Shown here: positions 43,522 through 53,160 of the stretch, in pieces | Layout: each line of letters opens with the position of its first letter | Position numbering within the stretch: the first letter of the stretch is position 1 | NCBI GenBank assembly: GCA_038134485.1 | Contig: JAYPVG010000008.1 | Span: forward strand, 1-64,000 | Origin: NORP240 sp038134485 | GTDB taxonomy: Bacteria; Pseudomonadota; Gammaproteobacteria; Pseudomonadales; Pseudohongiellaceae | Direction: 5' to 3' | Length of the DNA: 64,000 bases | Translations under genes and position numbers: made by a program | The notes under the pieces: model-generated | Told to the model about the DNA's origin: nothing | Databases searched by the model: none | The model's input: only the letters and a program-made list of their open reading frames with translations

Positions 43522-44076
43522 TTGAGTGATCTGCATATTTCATTGGCAGTCCGATGCCTCTGTTCTGGCGGGGTCATCGCCTACCCTACCGAAGCAGTCT
43601 GGGGGGTCGGCTGTGACCCCTGGAATGAGCAAGCGGTCTACCGGTTGCTGGCAATCAAACAGCGACCGGTAAACAAGGGACTCATACTGGTCGCATCTTC
43701 TATTCACCAGCTGTGGCCGCTTTACGATCCTTTGACGGACGGGCAGAAGGCCGCCCTCGACCAGACCTGGCCAGGCCCTAACACCTGGCTGCTTCCCGAT
43801 CCCAATAATCTGGTGCCAGACTGGATCAAGGGGGAGCACCGTTCGGTAGCTATACGTGTCAGCGCCCATCCACTGGTGGCGGCTCTATGTGAACGATTTG
43901 GCAGCATGTTGGTGTCTACTTCGGCAAATTTGGCGGGCGAGCCCGAAATCCGATCCAGGGTAAAACTTGAGATAAAACTTGGCGCCAAACTGGACTTGGT
44001 CGTTCCTGGTCAATTGGGAAGGCAATCACAACCGTCAACGATCAGGGATCTGGCAAGCGGTCGTATATTCCGTTAG
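43522..44076 (+). CDS. tsaC: threonylcarbamoyl-AMP synthase TsaC (YrdC)
   Basis: Makes threonylcarbamoyl-AMP for the t6A37 modification of ANN-reading tRNAs. 184 residues, the short YrdC-only form. Characteristic GGVIAYPTEAVWGVGCDPWNEQAV, the K-R-P-x-x-K-G motif as KQRPVNKGLIL, AIRVSAHPLV and STSANLAGEP. The start at TTG 43522 gives the usual N-terminal length, but no ATG or strong ribosome-binding site is nearby, so the first few residues are uncertain. Lies between purE and hemF, as in related genomes. Confidence 0.92.
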   Translation: MSDLHISLAVRCLCSGGVIAYPTEAVWGVGCDPWNEQAVYRLLAIKQRPVNKGLILVASSIHQLWPLYDPLTDGQKAALDQTWPGPNTWLLPDPNNLVPDWIKGEHRSVAIRVSAHPLVAALCERFGSMLVSTSANLAGEPEIRSRVKLEIKLGAKLDLVVPGQLGRQSQPSTIRDLASGRIFR

Positions 44077-44103
44077 AGAATCACACAACAAACGGGTAAC
44101 AAA

Positions 44104-45015
44104 GTGAATACTGACGACATTTCTGATGTCAAAGAATTTTTTCTGCGGCTGCAGTCATCCATATGCAGCATGCTGGAGCAGATCGACGGTACCACCGCTT
44201 TTCGCACGGACCAGTGGGATCGGGAAGCCGGGGGCAGCGGAATCACCCGCGTCATTAACGATGGTGCAGTGCTGGAGAAAGGAGGAGTGAATTTCTCCCA
44301 CGTATTCGGTAAATCACTGCCGGCTTCCGCATCTGCGACACGGCCTGAACTTGCAGGAAGGTCTTATCAGGCAATGGGTGTTTCTCTGGTTATTCACCCA
44401 CGAAATCCGTTTGTACCAACCTCCCACGCCAACTTTCGAATGTTTGTGGCAGAGAGAGAAGGCGGGGATCCGGTGTGGTGGTTCGGTGGCGGCTACGATC
44501 TAACGCCCTATTACGGGTTTGATGAGGACTGCGTGCACTGGCATAGCGTGGCAAAACAGTCCTGCGATAAATTTGGCGAGGAGTTCTATCCTCGTTTTAA
44601 GAAGGACTGCGACCAGTACTTTTACCTCAAGCATCGCGATGAACCACGAGGTGTCGGTGGATTGTTTTTCGACGACTTCAATGAGCTGGGTTTCGACCAA
44701 AGTTTTGCCCTGGTCAGGCACATTGCCAGCACCTATACGGATGCGTACCTTCCGATAGTCCAGCGTCGCAAAGACACGCCCTATAATGAGGCGAACAAGC
44801 GTTTCCAGGAATACCGGCGGGGTCGTTATGTGGAGTTCAATCTTATCTTCGACCGCGGAACGGTTTTCGGCCTGCAGTCTGGCGTCGGTCGCACCGAATC
44901 TATTCTGATGTCGCTGCCCCCCTCGGTACGCTGGGAATACGATTGGCATCCCGAACCTGGCAGCGAGGAAGAAAGGCTTTACAAGGAATATCTCGTTCAC
45001 CGCGAGTGGGTTTAA
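44104..45015 (+). CDS. hemF: oxygen-dependent coproporphyrinogen III oxidase
   Basis: Oxidative decarboxylation of coproporphyrinogen III to protoporphyrinogen IX in haem synthesis, consistent with an aerobic lifestyle. 303 residues. REAGGSGITRVINDGAVLEKGGVNFSHV segment (start shown), SLVIHPRNPFVPTSHANFRMF, WWFGGGYDLTPYY, HRDEPRGVGGLFFDDFNE, the QRRKDTPYNEANKRFQEYRRGRYVEFNLIFDRGT block and SLPPSVRWEYDW are all in place. GTG start at 44104. 27 bp behind tsaC. Confidence 0.97.
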   Translation: MNTDDISDVKEFFLRLQSSICSMLEQIDGTTAFRTDQWDREAGGSGITRVINDGAVLEKGGVNFSHVFGKSLPASASATRPELAGRSYQAMGVSLVIHPRNPFVPTSHANFRMFVAEREGGDPVWWFGGGYDLTPYYGFDEDCVHWHSVAKQSCDKFGEEFYPRFKKDCDQYFYLKHRDEPRGVGGLFFDDFNELGFDQSFALVRHIASTYTDAYLPIVQRRKDTPYNEANKRFQEYRRGRYVEFNLIFDRGTVFGLQSGVGRTESILMSLPPSVRWEYDWHPEPGSEEERLYKEYLVHREWV

Positions 45016-45083
45016 TGACGAACAGGCAGACCTTTTCGCATACAATATTGCATCGAAAAGGTAAGCGCTAAAGGACGGTCCCA

Positions 45084-45914
45084 GTGTTACGCTTCGCCGT
45101 TGTTGGTAACCCAGTCAGTCACAGCAAGTCTCCATTGATACATACACTGTTTGCCACCCAGACTGGTAAGCAGCTGCACTATACGCGGGAAGAAGTGGCT
45201 CTCGACGGGTTTGACGGATTTGTCAGGGAATTCTTCGAGATGGGCGGCACCGGTCTTAATGTGACTGTGCCCTTCAAGGAAAAGGCATTTGCAATTGCAG
45301 GCGAAAGCAGCGATCGTGCCCGACTGGCGCGGGCAGTCAATACTCTCTATTTGAACCATGAGGACAGGCTTTGTGGTGACAATACCGACGGAATAGGGCT
45401 GATCCGGGATTTGCGTGACAATAACAACATCGCTATTGCCGGAAAACGTGTGCTGGTGATCGGGGCTGGTGGAGCGGTAAGGGGCGCACTGGGAACCCTG
45501 GCCCAGGAGGCGCCGGAATCAATCACCCTCGTCAATAGAACCCTTGGCAGGGCGCAAATGCTGCAACAGGAATTCTCCAATCTGGTCCGTATCAGGGTGC
45601 ATGAATTCGCAGATGCACTGGATGGACCCTATGACCTTGTAATCAACGGAACGTCTACCGGCCTGCAGGGAGAAGCACCTGCCATTTCGGCAGCTGCGAT
45701 TGGTCCGCTGACCTGCTGCTACGATATGATGTACGGCAACGAGGACACCCCTTTTATGAGCTGGGCTCGGCAGCGGGGAGCGAACCTCGTGCTGGATGGC
45801 CTGGGAATGCTGGTGGAGCAAGCGGCGGAGTCATTCAGCATTTGGCTGCACGTGACACCCGACACGGCCAGCGTCATCGATCAGGTTAGATCGAGCCTGG
45901 GTAGAGCAACGTAA
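45084..45914 (+). CDS. aroE: shikimate dehydrogenase (NADP+)
   Basis: Reduces 3-dehydroshikimate in aromatic amino-acid synthesis. 276 residues. N-terminal GNPVSHSKSPLIH with the substrate-binding serines, NVTVPFKEKAFAIA with the catalytic lysine, GDNTDGIGL, the NADP+ motif VLVIGAGGAVRGALGTL, and NGTSTGLQGE. GTG start at 45084 with AAGGA about 10 nt upstream. It follows hemF, the gene pair being conserved in Pseudomonas-like genomes. Confidence 0.96.
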   Translation: MLRFAVVGNPVSHSKSPLIHTLFATQTGKQLHYTREEVALDGFDGFVREFFEMGGTGLNVTVPFKEKAFAIAGESSDRARLARAVNTLYLNHEDRLCGDNTDGIGLIRDLRDNNNIAIAGKRVLVIGAGGAVRGALGTLAQEAPESITLVNRTLGRAQMLQQEFSNLVRIRVHEFADALDGPYDLVINGTSTGLQGEAPAISAAAIGPLTCCYDMMYGNEDTPFMSWARQRGANLVLDGLGMLVEQAAESFSIWLHVTPDTASVIDQVRSSLGRAT

Positions 45915-45987
45915 TTGTTACCTTCTTGCAAAGATCGCGTTAAGTCCCACTAAATGGTCGATCGCAGGATCGAAAATCAGGAGTATT

Positions 45988-48027
45988 ATGAGCAATCCCT
46001 TGTTGTCTGAAACTGAGCTTCCCCGCTTCAAGGAACTTGAGCTTGAGCACATAGAGCCCGCTGTCAATCAGATGCTTGCCGAAAACAGGCAGGCCATTGA
46101 TGCGCTGCTGGCGGCCGATGTCTTGCCGGACTGGGATAACCTGATCATGGTGCTGGACAACCTGGAGGACAGGGTAGACAACCTCTGGTCCACGGTAAGC
46201 CACCTGTTCAGTGTCAATAACAGCGGCGAACTCCGCGAGATCTATAACCGTTGCCTGCCGCTAGTAATGGAATATTCCACCGAATTGTCTCAGAACAAAG
46301 AGCTGTACCGCCGCATCAAAGACTTGCGGGAGCGCGCTGTGGAACTGCAATTATCGACCAGCCAGGTCAAGGTTCTGGACGATTATCTGCTGGAATTTAC
46401 CCTGGCAGGAGTGGCCCTCGAGGCGGACAAGAAGGCGCGATTCAAAGAAGCCGCAAAACAGCTTAGCCAGCTGTCCACCAGGTTCAGTAACAATGTGCTG
46501 GACGCCACCCACAGCTGGTCGCGACACGTAACGGATGAGCAGCAGCTGTCCGGGCTACCTGATGTCGCTCTACGCGCTGCAAAAGAGGCTGCCAGGCAGA
46601 AGGGGCTGGAGGGTTATCTGTTGACGCTTGATTTTCCCTGCTACCAGGCGGTAACCAGCTACGCTGACAACGAGGATTTACGTCGAGATATCTATACCGC
46701 TTTTGTAACCCGAGCCTCAGACCAGGGCGAAGCTAACAGGGAATGGGACAATGCCCCAGTCATCGATGAGATACTGGCTGTGCGTCGGCAGAAGGCAGAT
46801 CTGCTGGACTTCGAAAATTATGCCGAGCTTTCGTTAGCCAACAAGATGGCAGACAGCGTCGACAGGGTGCTGGAGTTTTTATCCGAATTGATAATCAAAG
46901 GTAAGCCAGTCGCCGAACGGGAATTCAGCGAGCTGCAGAAGTTTGCGGCCTCCCTTGGGAAGGACGAGCTTCATGCCTGGGATGTTGCTTATTTCAGCGA
47001 GAAACTCCGCAAGCGACTGTTCGATATTTCTCAGGAGGAGCTGCGAGCCTATTTCCCGGTGGACAAGGTCAAGGCAGGATTATTCGAGATAACCGGCCAG
47101 CTGTTTGGCATAAACATCGAGCCTAATCCCGGAATTGAAACCTGGCATCCATCCGTTGAGACCTTTGATATCGTCAAGGACGGCACAGTGGTGGCCCACT
47201 TTTACATTGATCTTTATACCCGGGACAGCAAGCGCAGCGGGGCCTGGATGCACGACTGTCGAACAAGGCGCCTGTTGAACGATGGCTCATTGCAGTTGCC
47301 CGCTGCTTACCTGGTCTGCAATTTTACCGAGGGACGGGATAATAAACCGGCGCTGCTAACGCATCAGGAAGTGACTACCCTCTTTCACGAGTTCGGCCAT
47401 GGTTTGCATCATCTGTTGACCAGGGAAAACAGTCTGCGCGTATCCGGAATTCATGGTGTCGCCTGGGATGCGGTGGAATTGCCCAGCCAGTTAATGGAAA
47501 ACTGGTGCTGGAACGAGCAGTCTATCGGGCTGATCTCGGCTCACCATGAAACCGGTGAGCCGCTGCCTCCGGAAATGCTGGAAAAAATGTTGAAGGCGCG
47601 CAATTTTCAGGCCGGGCTGCAAATGATGAGGCAACTGGAACTTGGCCTGTTTGATTTTGAATTGCATCGGGGTCTGGCAAACCTCCAACCCGGGTATGTG
47701 CGGGACACCATGCAGCGTGTGCGGGATAAGACCGCCGTGATCAGAGCTCCGGAATTCAACCGATTCGAAAACAGCTTCTCCCACATATTCGCTGGTGGAT
47801 ACGCAGCGGGATATTACAGTTATTTCTGGGCAGAGGTACTTTCAGCCGACGTGTTCTCAAGATTCGACAACGACGGGATATTGAATGGCCAAACGGGCCG
47901 CAGTTTCCTGGACAAGATACTCAGCCGAGGGGGCGGAGCCAGGGCACTGGAGCTATTCAAGGACTTTATGGGAAGGGATCCGCAGATCGATGCGCTGTTG
48001 GCCCAGAAAGGAATTCCTGCCAATTGA
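45988..48027 (+). CDS. prlC: oligopeptidase A (M3 family zinc metallopeptidase)
   Basis: Cytoplasmic zinc peptidase degrading signal peptides and small peptides. 679 residues. Starts MSNPLLSETELPRFKEL, and the zinc site HEFGH falls at about 467-471 inside TLFHEFGHGLHHLLT. The downstream ligand region VELPSQLMENW, the FAGGYAAGYYSYFWAEVLSADVF segment and the M3 C-terminus are present. AGGAGT precedes the ATG. Last plus-strand gene before the bidirectional terminator. Confidence 0.96.
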   Translation: MSNPLLSETELPRFKELELEHIEPAVNQMLAENRQAIDALLAADVLPDWDNLIMVLDNLEDRVDNLWSTVSHLFSVNNSGELREIYNRCLPLVMEYSTELSQNKELYRRIKDLRERAVELQLSTSQVKVLDDYLLEFTLAGVALEADKKARFKEAAKQLSQLSTRFSNNVLDATHSWSRHVTDEQQLSGLPDVALRAAKEAARQKGLEGYLLTLDFPCYQAVTSYADNEDLRRDIYTAFVTRASDQGEANREWDNAPVIDEILAVRRQKADLLDFENYAELSLANKMADSVDRVLEFLSELIIKGKPVAEREFSELQKFAASLGKDELHAWDVAYFSEKLRKRLFDISQEELRAYFPVDKVKAGLFEITGQLFGINIEPNPGIETWHPSVETFDIVKDGTVVAHFYIDLYTRDSKRSGAWMHDCRTRRLLNDGSLQLPAAYLVCNFTEGRDNKPALLTHQEVTTLFHEFGHGLHHLLTRENSLRVSGIHGVAWDAVELPSQLMENWCWNEQSIGLISAHHETGEPLPPEMLEKMLKARNFQAGLQMMRQLELGLFDFELHRGLANLQPGYVRDTMQRVRDKTAVIRAPEFNRFENSFSHIFAGGYAAGYYSYFWAEVLSADVFSRFDNDGILNGQTGRSFLDKILSRGGGARALELFKDFMGRDPQIDALLAQKGIPAN

Positions 48028-48105
48028 GTAACAACACTTGGGGTTAGACTGCCAGCGAAGCCCCGGGACCGAGATCAGCCCGGCTTGACGGGCACGCACA
48101 GAGGC

Positions 48106-48137
48106 AAAAAAAAGCCAGCTCTTAAGCTGGCTTTTTT
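48106..48137. terminator. bidirectional rho-independent terminator between prlC and the cox operon
   Basis: 8-bp perfect stem AGCCAGCT (48113-48120) and AGCTGGCT (48125-48132) with CTTA loop, flanked by a run of A on the left and a run of T on the right. It serves the convergent prlC (plus) and cox operon (minus). Confidence 0.92.
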
Positions 48138-48158
48138 GTGAAACCCCAATTTAAATGA

Positions 48159-48539
48159 TCAGTGGGCTTCTTCCTCGTGACCTCCGCCATGCACATCTGC
48201 CACTGACAGGGGCTGCGCATTAGGATCATGGCCACGATATTCAACCCGAGTATCCCAGGTGTATTGACCTTCCACGCCCAGGAATCCTATCAGGAACAGC
48301 AGCGCGATGGGCGGTCCCAGTATGGTGAATACCAGGGCCATTCGCTCCCAGAATGCATGCATGAAGATCGCGACAATAAAGCCGGCTTTAAGCATCATGA
48401 ATAGGAGGATCAGAAACCAACGGAATACTCCCTCTTCCAGAAAGTCCGTGGCATAAGAGAAGGCACTGAGTACGAAAAGAAGAATCCAGACCTTGTAATA
48501 GATCCCCAGTGGATGTTGTTGACCTGCTTCCGCTGACAT
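48159..48539 (-). CDS. cytochrome c oxidase subunit IV (prokaryotic type)
   Basis: 126 residues with three hydrophobic helices: IYYKVWILLFVLSAFSYATDF, FRWFLILLFMMLKAGFIVAIFMHAF and MALVFTILGPPIALLFLIGFLG. A His/Glu-rich C-terminal tail (HGGGHEEEAH) may bind metal or simply be acidic. The composition, KAGFIVAIFMH motif and place behind subunit III mark the small subunit IV of aa3/caa3-type oxidases. Last gene of the operon, 12 bp behind the second subunit III. Confidence 0.85.
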   Translation of the reverse strand: MSAEAGQQHPLGIYYKVWILLFVLSAFSYATDFLEEGVFRWFLILLFMMLKAGFIVAIFMHAFWERMALVFTILGPPIALLFLIGFLGVEGQYTWDTRVEYRGHDPNAQPLSVADVHGGGHEEEAH

Positions 48540-48551
48540 TACCGCCTCTCC

Positions 48552-49235
48552 TTACCAAAGATAGAAAAATGCAAAAATGAATACCCAGACGAGGTCAACA
48601 AAGTGCCAGTAGAGTCCGGCGATCTCGACGATCTCGTAACCTTTCTTCTCGTAATCTCCCTTGCGTACCTTGTTGGCCACAATTAGCAGGTAGATTACGC
48701 CAGCTGACACGTGCAGCCCGTGGAACCCTGTGATCATGAAGAATACTGAACCAAACTGCGGTGCGCCAAACGGGTTACCCCAGGGGCGAATGCCCTCTTC
48801 CACGATCAGCTTGGTCCACTCGAAAGCCTGCATGCCAACAAAGGAAGCTCCGAATGCTGCCGTAATTGCCATCAGTATTGCCGTTTTCTTCCTATCCCGG
48901 CGGTATCCGAAATTCACTGCCAGCGCCATGGTGCCACTGCTCGTGATCAGTATGAAGGTCATGATGGCGATAAGAATCAATGGAATCGGGTCGCCACCAA
49001 ACGACAGCGCGAAAATTTCGCTGGCATAGGGCCAGGGTTCCGCGGTGGTCCATCGCACGTTCATGTAACTGGTCAAAAAGCAGGTGAAGATGAAGGTGTC
49101 ACTTACCAGAAAGATCCACATCATCGCCTTGCCCCACGGAACGTGGTAGGTCTGCTTGTCGGCAGACCAGTCGTCTACCAGGCCGCCAACACCCGACTGG
49201 GGCGCCAGTGCCTCTGTTGCTGCTGTGTCAGTCAT
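48552..49235 (-). CDS. cytochrome c oxidase subunit III (second copy in tandem)
   Basis: 227 residues and about five to seven membrane helices. Typical COX3 elements: GLHVSAGVIYLLIV, the MITGFHGLHV segment, GLYWHFVDLVWVFIFAFFYLW at the end and FEWTKLIVEEGIRPWGNPFG in the middle. It is longer than the preceding subunit-III-like protein (204 residues). Together they form a pair as in the Bradyrhizobium coxOP arrangement. Between the first subunit III and subunit IV genes. Confidence 0.88.
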   Translation of the reverse strand: MTDTAATEALAPQSGVGGLVDDWSADKQTYHVPWGKAMMWIFLVSDTFIFTCFLTSYMNVRWTTAEPWPYASEIFALSFGGDPIPLILIAIMTFILITSSGTMALAVNFGYRRDRKKTAILMAITAAFGASFVGMQAFEWTKLIVEEGIRPWGNPFGAPQFGSVFFMITGFHGLHVSAGVIYLLIVANKVRKGDYEKKGYEIVEIAGLYWHFVDLVWVFIFAFFYLW

Positions 49236-49281
49236 GCATTATTTCCCTAAAAATTGCCTGTTATCGAATCGTTAGTGTTCT

Positions 49282-49896
49282 TTACGTATTGGCCATGATG
49301 CCAAAGACGATCAGCCATACCAGCAACAGGGCGTGCCAGTAAACTGTGCAAAGTTCTACGCTCAGCTTTATCTCCCTGGGCTCTGCTCCGGAAAACAGCT
49401 TGATAGTGGTTCTGCTCCAGACCCACAAGCCGCCCAGGATGTGAGCGCCGTGCAGACCCGTTAGTACATAGAAGAAGGAATCAGCCGGGTTTGAGGACAC
49501 TGTGATGCCCTGAGCCTGCAGGCTGCTCCAGACTAAGAGCTGGCCAGCGACAAAAGCTATAGCGAAGAGCCCGCCTCCGAGAAGCGCTGTTCTCAGGTTG
49601 CGGGTCTCGCCACTTTTAAGGATGTTGCGAGTCCACTGGAACAGGATGCTGCTGATTACCAGCAGACCGGTGTTAAGCCACAGCTGCCCTGGCTCGGCCA
49701 GCGGAGTCCAGTCCGGCAACTCCATTCGAATAAAGTAGCTGACGGTAAAGAGAGAAAAAATTACACCCACCACCATCAGGAAGAATCCCAACGCAACCTT
49801 TTCCTGCGCGACCGGGAAGGCACCTTCGGGCCGCAAGGGACCGATGATGCCCTTACGTTCCCAGGGCTTGTTGGTTACCTGCTTGACTAGGCTCAT
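49282..49896 (-). CDS. cytochrome c oxidase subunit III-like protein
   Basis: 204 residues with membrane helices VALGFFLMVVGVIFSLFTVSYF, LNTGLLVISSILFQW, ALLGGGLFAIAFVAGQLLVW, FFYVLTGLHGAHILGGLWVW and LCTVYWHALLLVWLIVFGIM. The GLHGAHILGG and YWHALLLVW motifs are those of the heme-copper oxidase subunit III family. Its start overlaps the subunit I stop by 4 bp (ATGA), so the two are translationally coupled. Non-catalytic subunit; the tandem duplication with the next gene is notable. Confidence 0.85.
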   Translation of the reverse strand: MSLVKQVTNKPWERKGIIGPLRPEGAFPVAQEKVALGFFLMVVGVIFSLFTVSYFIRMELPDWTPLAEPGQLWLNTGLLVISSILFQWTRNILKSGETRNLRTALLGGGLFAIAFVAGQLLVWSSLQAQGITVSSNPADSFFYVLTGLHGAHILGGLWVWSRTTIKLFSGAEPREIKLSVELCTVYWHALLLVWLIVFGIMANT

Positions 49897-51677
49897 ATGT
49901 CTGCCTTCGACTCATCGTGATCCGGATCGAAATGCTGCTCATCAATCGTGGGCTCTTCTTCTTCCGGCGTATTCTGCGGTATGAAGTCGGCATGAGCGCC
50001 GGGAACGCTGTAATCGTATGCCCAGCGGTAAACCGAAGGAAGCTTGTCCCCCCAGTTGCCATGCACAGGCGGAACTTCTTCAGTCTGCCATTCCAGCGAA
50101 GCTGCGCCCCACGGATTCTTGCCAGCTTTTTTGCCGTTTTTCAGGCTCGTGAGGATGTTGATAATAAAAAGCAACTGTGCCGCGCCGACAATGAGTGCCG
50201 CGATCGTGATATTAGTGTTGAGCGCCTGAGCCGAAGCCGGGATGAAGTCGGTGCTACCCAGAGCGTAATAACGTCGCGGGACGCCAAGGAAACCCAGGTA
50301 GTGCATTGGCAGATAGATAGCGTAAGCGCCAAGGAAAGTTAGCCAGAAATGCCACTTGCCCATGGTTTCGTTATACATTTTGCCGGTTATCAAAGGGAAC
50401 CAGTGATATACCGCCGCGAACAGAACCAGGACCGGCGAAACACCCATAACCATGTGGAAATGCGCTACTACAAAATAGGTGTCGGACAGCGGCAGGTCGA
50501 TAACCACATTTCCCAGGAACAGACCGGTGAGTCCGCCGTGGATAAAGGTGAAGATGAAGCCAATGGCGAAAAACATCGGCACATTCATGCGGATATCGCC
50601 TTCCCACAGGGTCAGTACCCAGTTATACACTTTCAGCGCAGTGGGAACGGCAATGATCAGGGTCGTGGTGGCGAAGAAGAAACCAAAATAGGGATTCATT
50701 CCGCTCACATACATGTGATGTGCCCACACAATGAAGCTGAGCCCGCCGATAGCGATAATGGCCCACACCATCATGCGGTAGCCGAAAATATTCTTGCGGG
50801 CATGGACGCTGAGAATATCAGAAACCAGCCCAAATACCGGCAGTGCCACGATGTAAACTTCCGGATGTCCGAAGAACCAGAACAGGTGTTGGAACAGGAT
50901 CGGGCTGCCACCGTTGTAGTCCAGAGCCTGGCCGGCCTCCATTACGGCGGGCATGAAGAAGCTGGTGCCCAGCAGGGTGTCGAAGGTCATCATCACGGAT
51001 GCGACGAACAGTGCCGGAAACGCAAACAGGCCAAGCACGGTTGCCACGAATATCCCCCAAACGGCCAGCGGCAGGCGCATCATGGTCAGGCCGCGGCAGC
51101 GTGACTGCAGCACGGTGGTCACGTAGTTCAGACCACCCATGGTGAAGGCCACAATGAAAACAGCCAGGGACAACAGCATGAAGACGATACCCCAGTCGTT
51201 GCCGGGGGTGCCAATCATGCTGGTTTGCGGCGGGTAAAGGGTCCAGCCAGCGCCGGTTGGTCCGCCGGGCACGAAGAAGCTGATCATCAGGATAATGACG
51301 GATAACAAGTAGACCCAGTAGCTAAGCATGTTAAGAAACGGGAATACCATGTCCCGAGCGCCGCACATCAGAGGAATCAGATAGTTACCGAAGCCACCGA
51401 GAAACAGAGCGGTCAGCAGGTATACCACCATGATCATGCCGTGCATGGTGACCGCCTGGTAGTAAGAGCTAGGATCGATGAGCGAGAACGTTTCCGGAAA
51501 ACCCAGCTGCATGCGCATCATCATAGACAGCACCAGAGCCACCAATCCTACAGCCAGCGCTGTGCTCCCGTACTGAATAGCGATCACCTTGTGATCCTGA
51601 CTGAACACATACTTGGTTACCCAACTATGTGGGTGATGGAGTTCTTGCTCCTGGTCGGCTAAGGGTAAGTAAGCCAT
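49893..51677 (-). CDS. ctaD: cytochrome c oxidase subunit I
   Basis: Catalytic subunit with haem a and the haem a3-CuB centre. 594 residues, about 12 helices. Low-spin ligand in MHGMIMVVY; D-channel region FGNYLIPLMCGARD and LNMLS; E in GHPEVYIVALPVFG, with the His-Tyr cross-link pair; CuB ligands in WAHHMYVSGM; K-channel segment FFATTTLIIAVPTALK; and haem ligands in VVAHFHMVMG. An acidic tail (EEEEPTIDEQHFD) ends the protein. Complete proton-channel residues indicate an A-type pumping oxidase. Between subunit II and the first subunit III gene. Confidence 0.95.
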   Translation of the reverse strand: MAYLPLADQEQELHHPHSWVTKYVFSQDHKVIAIQYGSTALAVGLVALVLSMMMRMQLGFPETFSLIDPSSYYQAVTMHGMIMVVYLLTALFLGGFGNYLIPLMCGARDMVFPFLNMLSYWVYLLSVIILMISFFVPGGPTGAGWTLYPPQTSMIGTPGNDWGIVFMLLSLAVFIVAFTMGGLNYVTTVLQSRCRGLTMMRLPLAVWGIFVATVLGLFAFPALFVASVMMTFDTLLGTSFFMPAVMEAGQALDYNGGSPILFQHLFWFFGHPEVYIVALPVFGLVSDILSVHARKNIFGYRMMVWAIIAIGGLSFIVWAHHMYVSGMNPYFGFFFATTTLIIAVPTALKVYNWVLTLWEGDIRMNVPMFFAIGFIFTFIHGGLTGLFLGNVVIDLPLSDTYFVVAHFHMVMGVSPVLVLFAAVYHWFPLITGKMYNETMGKWHFWLTFLGAYAIYLPMHYLGFLGVPRRYYALGSTDFIPASAQALNTNITIAALIVGAAQLLFIINILTSLKNGKKAGKNPWGAASLEWQTEEVPPVHGNWGDKLPSVYRWAYDYSVPGAHADFIPQNTPEEEEPTIDEQHFDPDHDESKADI

Positions 51678-51795
51678 TAATTCCTCCTGGGTACTTATAC
51701 ACGTTCAGGCAAGGTTGCACTCATTGGCCTGACTCTGAACGATGTCCTGTTTAAACACTAAAATTGTAAACTGTTAATCCTATCTGTCCTGCGCG

Positions 51796-53160
51796 CTATC
51801 GTAATGAATTCAGATAGGCGGCGACATCTTCAACTTCATCCTGGTTGGCCATTGCCGTGGACATCCAGACCATCTGTTCTCCATACAGGTCGTTGGGATG
51901 AGCTCCACGAATCTTGCTGCGGAAGCTGTTGATCTGATTTACGAAATACCAGTCGCTCATTCCAGCCAGCGCCGGCGCTTCCGTATACCAGGTTCCCGAG
52001 CCATCCTCGAGATGACAGGCCCGGCAGTTTTTGGTGTAAATTTTCGCGCCATTGGATATGTCGGCGTCGGCAATCGTGGGAGCAGCCGGATTGTCAGGAA
52101 GACTGGCAATGTAGGCAGCCACGTTGCGCACGCCGGCATCATCAAGCATCAATGCCATAGGCGCCATGGCAGCTCCGTTGGTATCGCCGTCGCCGCCGCG
52201 GACGCCGGACTTGAAGTAGTTCAGCTGGCGTTCCAGATACCAGGGTTGCTGTCCGGCAATCTTCGGCGCGTTCAGCGCTTGATTGCCCTCGCCGTTCTGG
52301 CCGTGGCAGGCGGCACACGCAGCGTAGGATTGTTGACCGGCCTGCAGATTTGGCGAAGCGGGGTTGACCGTGTCGGCAAACGTCGGCTGAGAAGCAAGCC
52401 AGGCATCGAAGTCTGCCTGCTCTTCCACCACGACATTACCGCGCATCATGAAGTGGGCGATGCCACAAAGCTCTTCACAGAGGATGTCGTAGGTACCTTC
52501 CTCGGTGGTTTCAAACCACAGGTAAGAAACCAGCCCTGGCACCATATCCATCTTGACCCTGAATTGGGGCACGGTGAAGTTATGCAACACGTCCTTCGAA
52601 CGCAACAAGCCGCGGACCGGCGTATTGACCGGGAGATGAGCAGTGTTGGATTCGATGACCACATCGTCCTGGCCGTTGGGATCGTCGGGGTTGACTCCCC
52701 AGGGGTTAGCTTCGGTTACATACTGGGTATCCGCGGTGCCCAGAACGCCATCTGCGCCGGGGTATCGGAACTTCCACTGCCACTGACTCCCTATAATTTC
52801 AATATTGTAGGAATCCTCCGGCGGAGTGACAAAGTTGGCCCACACAAACAGACCGGGAGCAAGCATCAATACTACGCCGATGGTCGTGGCGACCGAGAGT
52901 CCTATTTCAAGCTTGGAATTTTCAGGCTCGTAGACGGCCTTTTGACCAGCCTTATGGCGGAACTTCCAAACACAGTAGGCCATGAAAAGGTTGATGGCGA
53001 CAAACACAATGCCGGTCACCCAGAATGTTACGATGACGACAAAGTCTACCGATCCCCAGTCAGCGGCGATATCGGTGAACCACCAGCCGATCTCGATGCC
53101 CGCGAAATGGAAAATAACTGTGCCCAGAACCAAGATTGCTAATACAACTGCTAGAGCCAT
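51796..53160 (-). CDS. cytochrome c oxidase subunit II fused to two cytochrome c domains
   Basis: 454 residues. Two or three N-terminal membrane helices (about 1-20, 38-62 and 88-112). The CuA cupredoxin domain follows, with the aromatic patch SQWQWKFRYP, His193 in VLHNFTVP, and Cys228, Cys232, His236 and Met239 in CEELCGIAHFMM. Two separate class-I haem-c domains come next, with CAACH at 282-286 and CRACH at 379-383, each with downstream Met candidates (MAPMALM, MVWMSTAM). This makes a caa3-like oxidase that carries its own electron-entry haems, one more than the usual single fusion. AAGGA precedes the ATG at 53160. First gene of the operon. Confidence 0.94.
   Translation of the reverse strand: MALAVVLAILVLGTVIFHFAGIEIGWWFTDIAADWGSVDFVVIVTFWVTGIVFVAINLFMAYCVWKFRHKAGQKAVYEPENSKLEIGLSVATTIGVVLMLAPGLFVWANFVTPPEDSYNIEIIGSQWQWKFRYPGADGVLGTADTQYVTEANPWGVNPDDPNGQDDVVIESNTAHLPVNTPVRGLLRSKDVLHNFTVPQFRVKMDMVPGLVSYLWFETTEEGTYDILCEELCGIAHFMMRGNVVVEEQADFDAWLASQPTFADTVNPASPNLQAGQQSYAACAACHGQNGEGNQALNAPKIAGQQPWYLERQLNYFKSGVRGGDGDTNGAAMAPMALMLDDAGVRNVAAYIASLPDNPAAPTIADADISNGAKIYTKNCRACHLEDGSGTWYTEAPALAGMSDWYFVNQINSFRSKIRGAHPNDLYGEQMVWMSTAMANQDEVEDVAAYLNSLR

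Noticed and set aside
51898..53142. 414-codon open frame on plus, opposite the subunit II gene
   Set aside because: Shadow of the cytochrome oxidase subunit II gene; no family motif, no ribosome-binding site.
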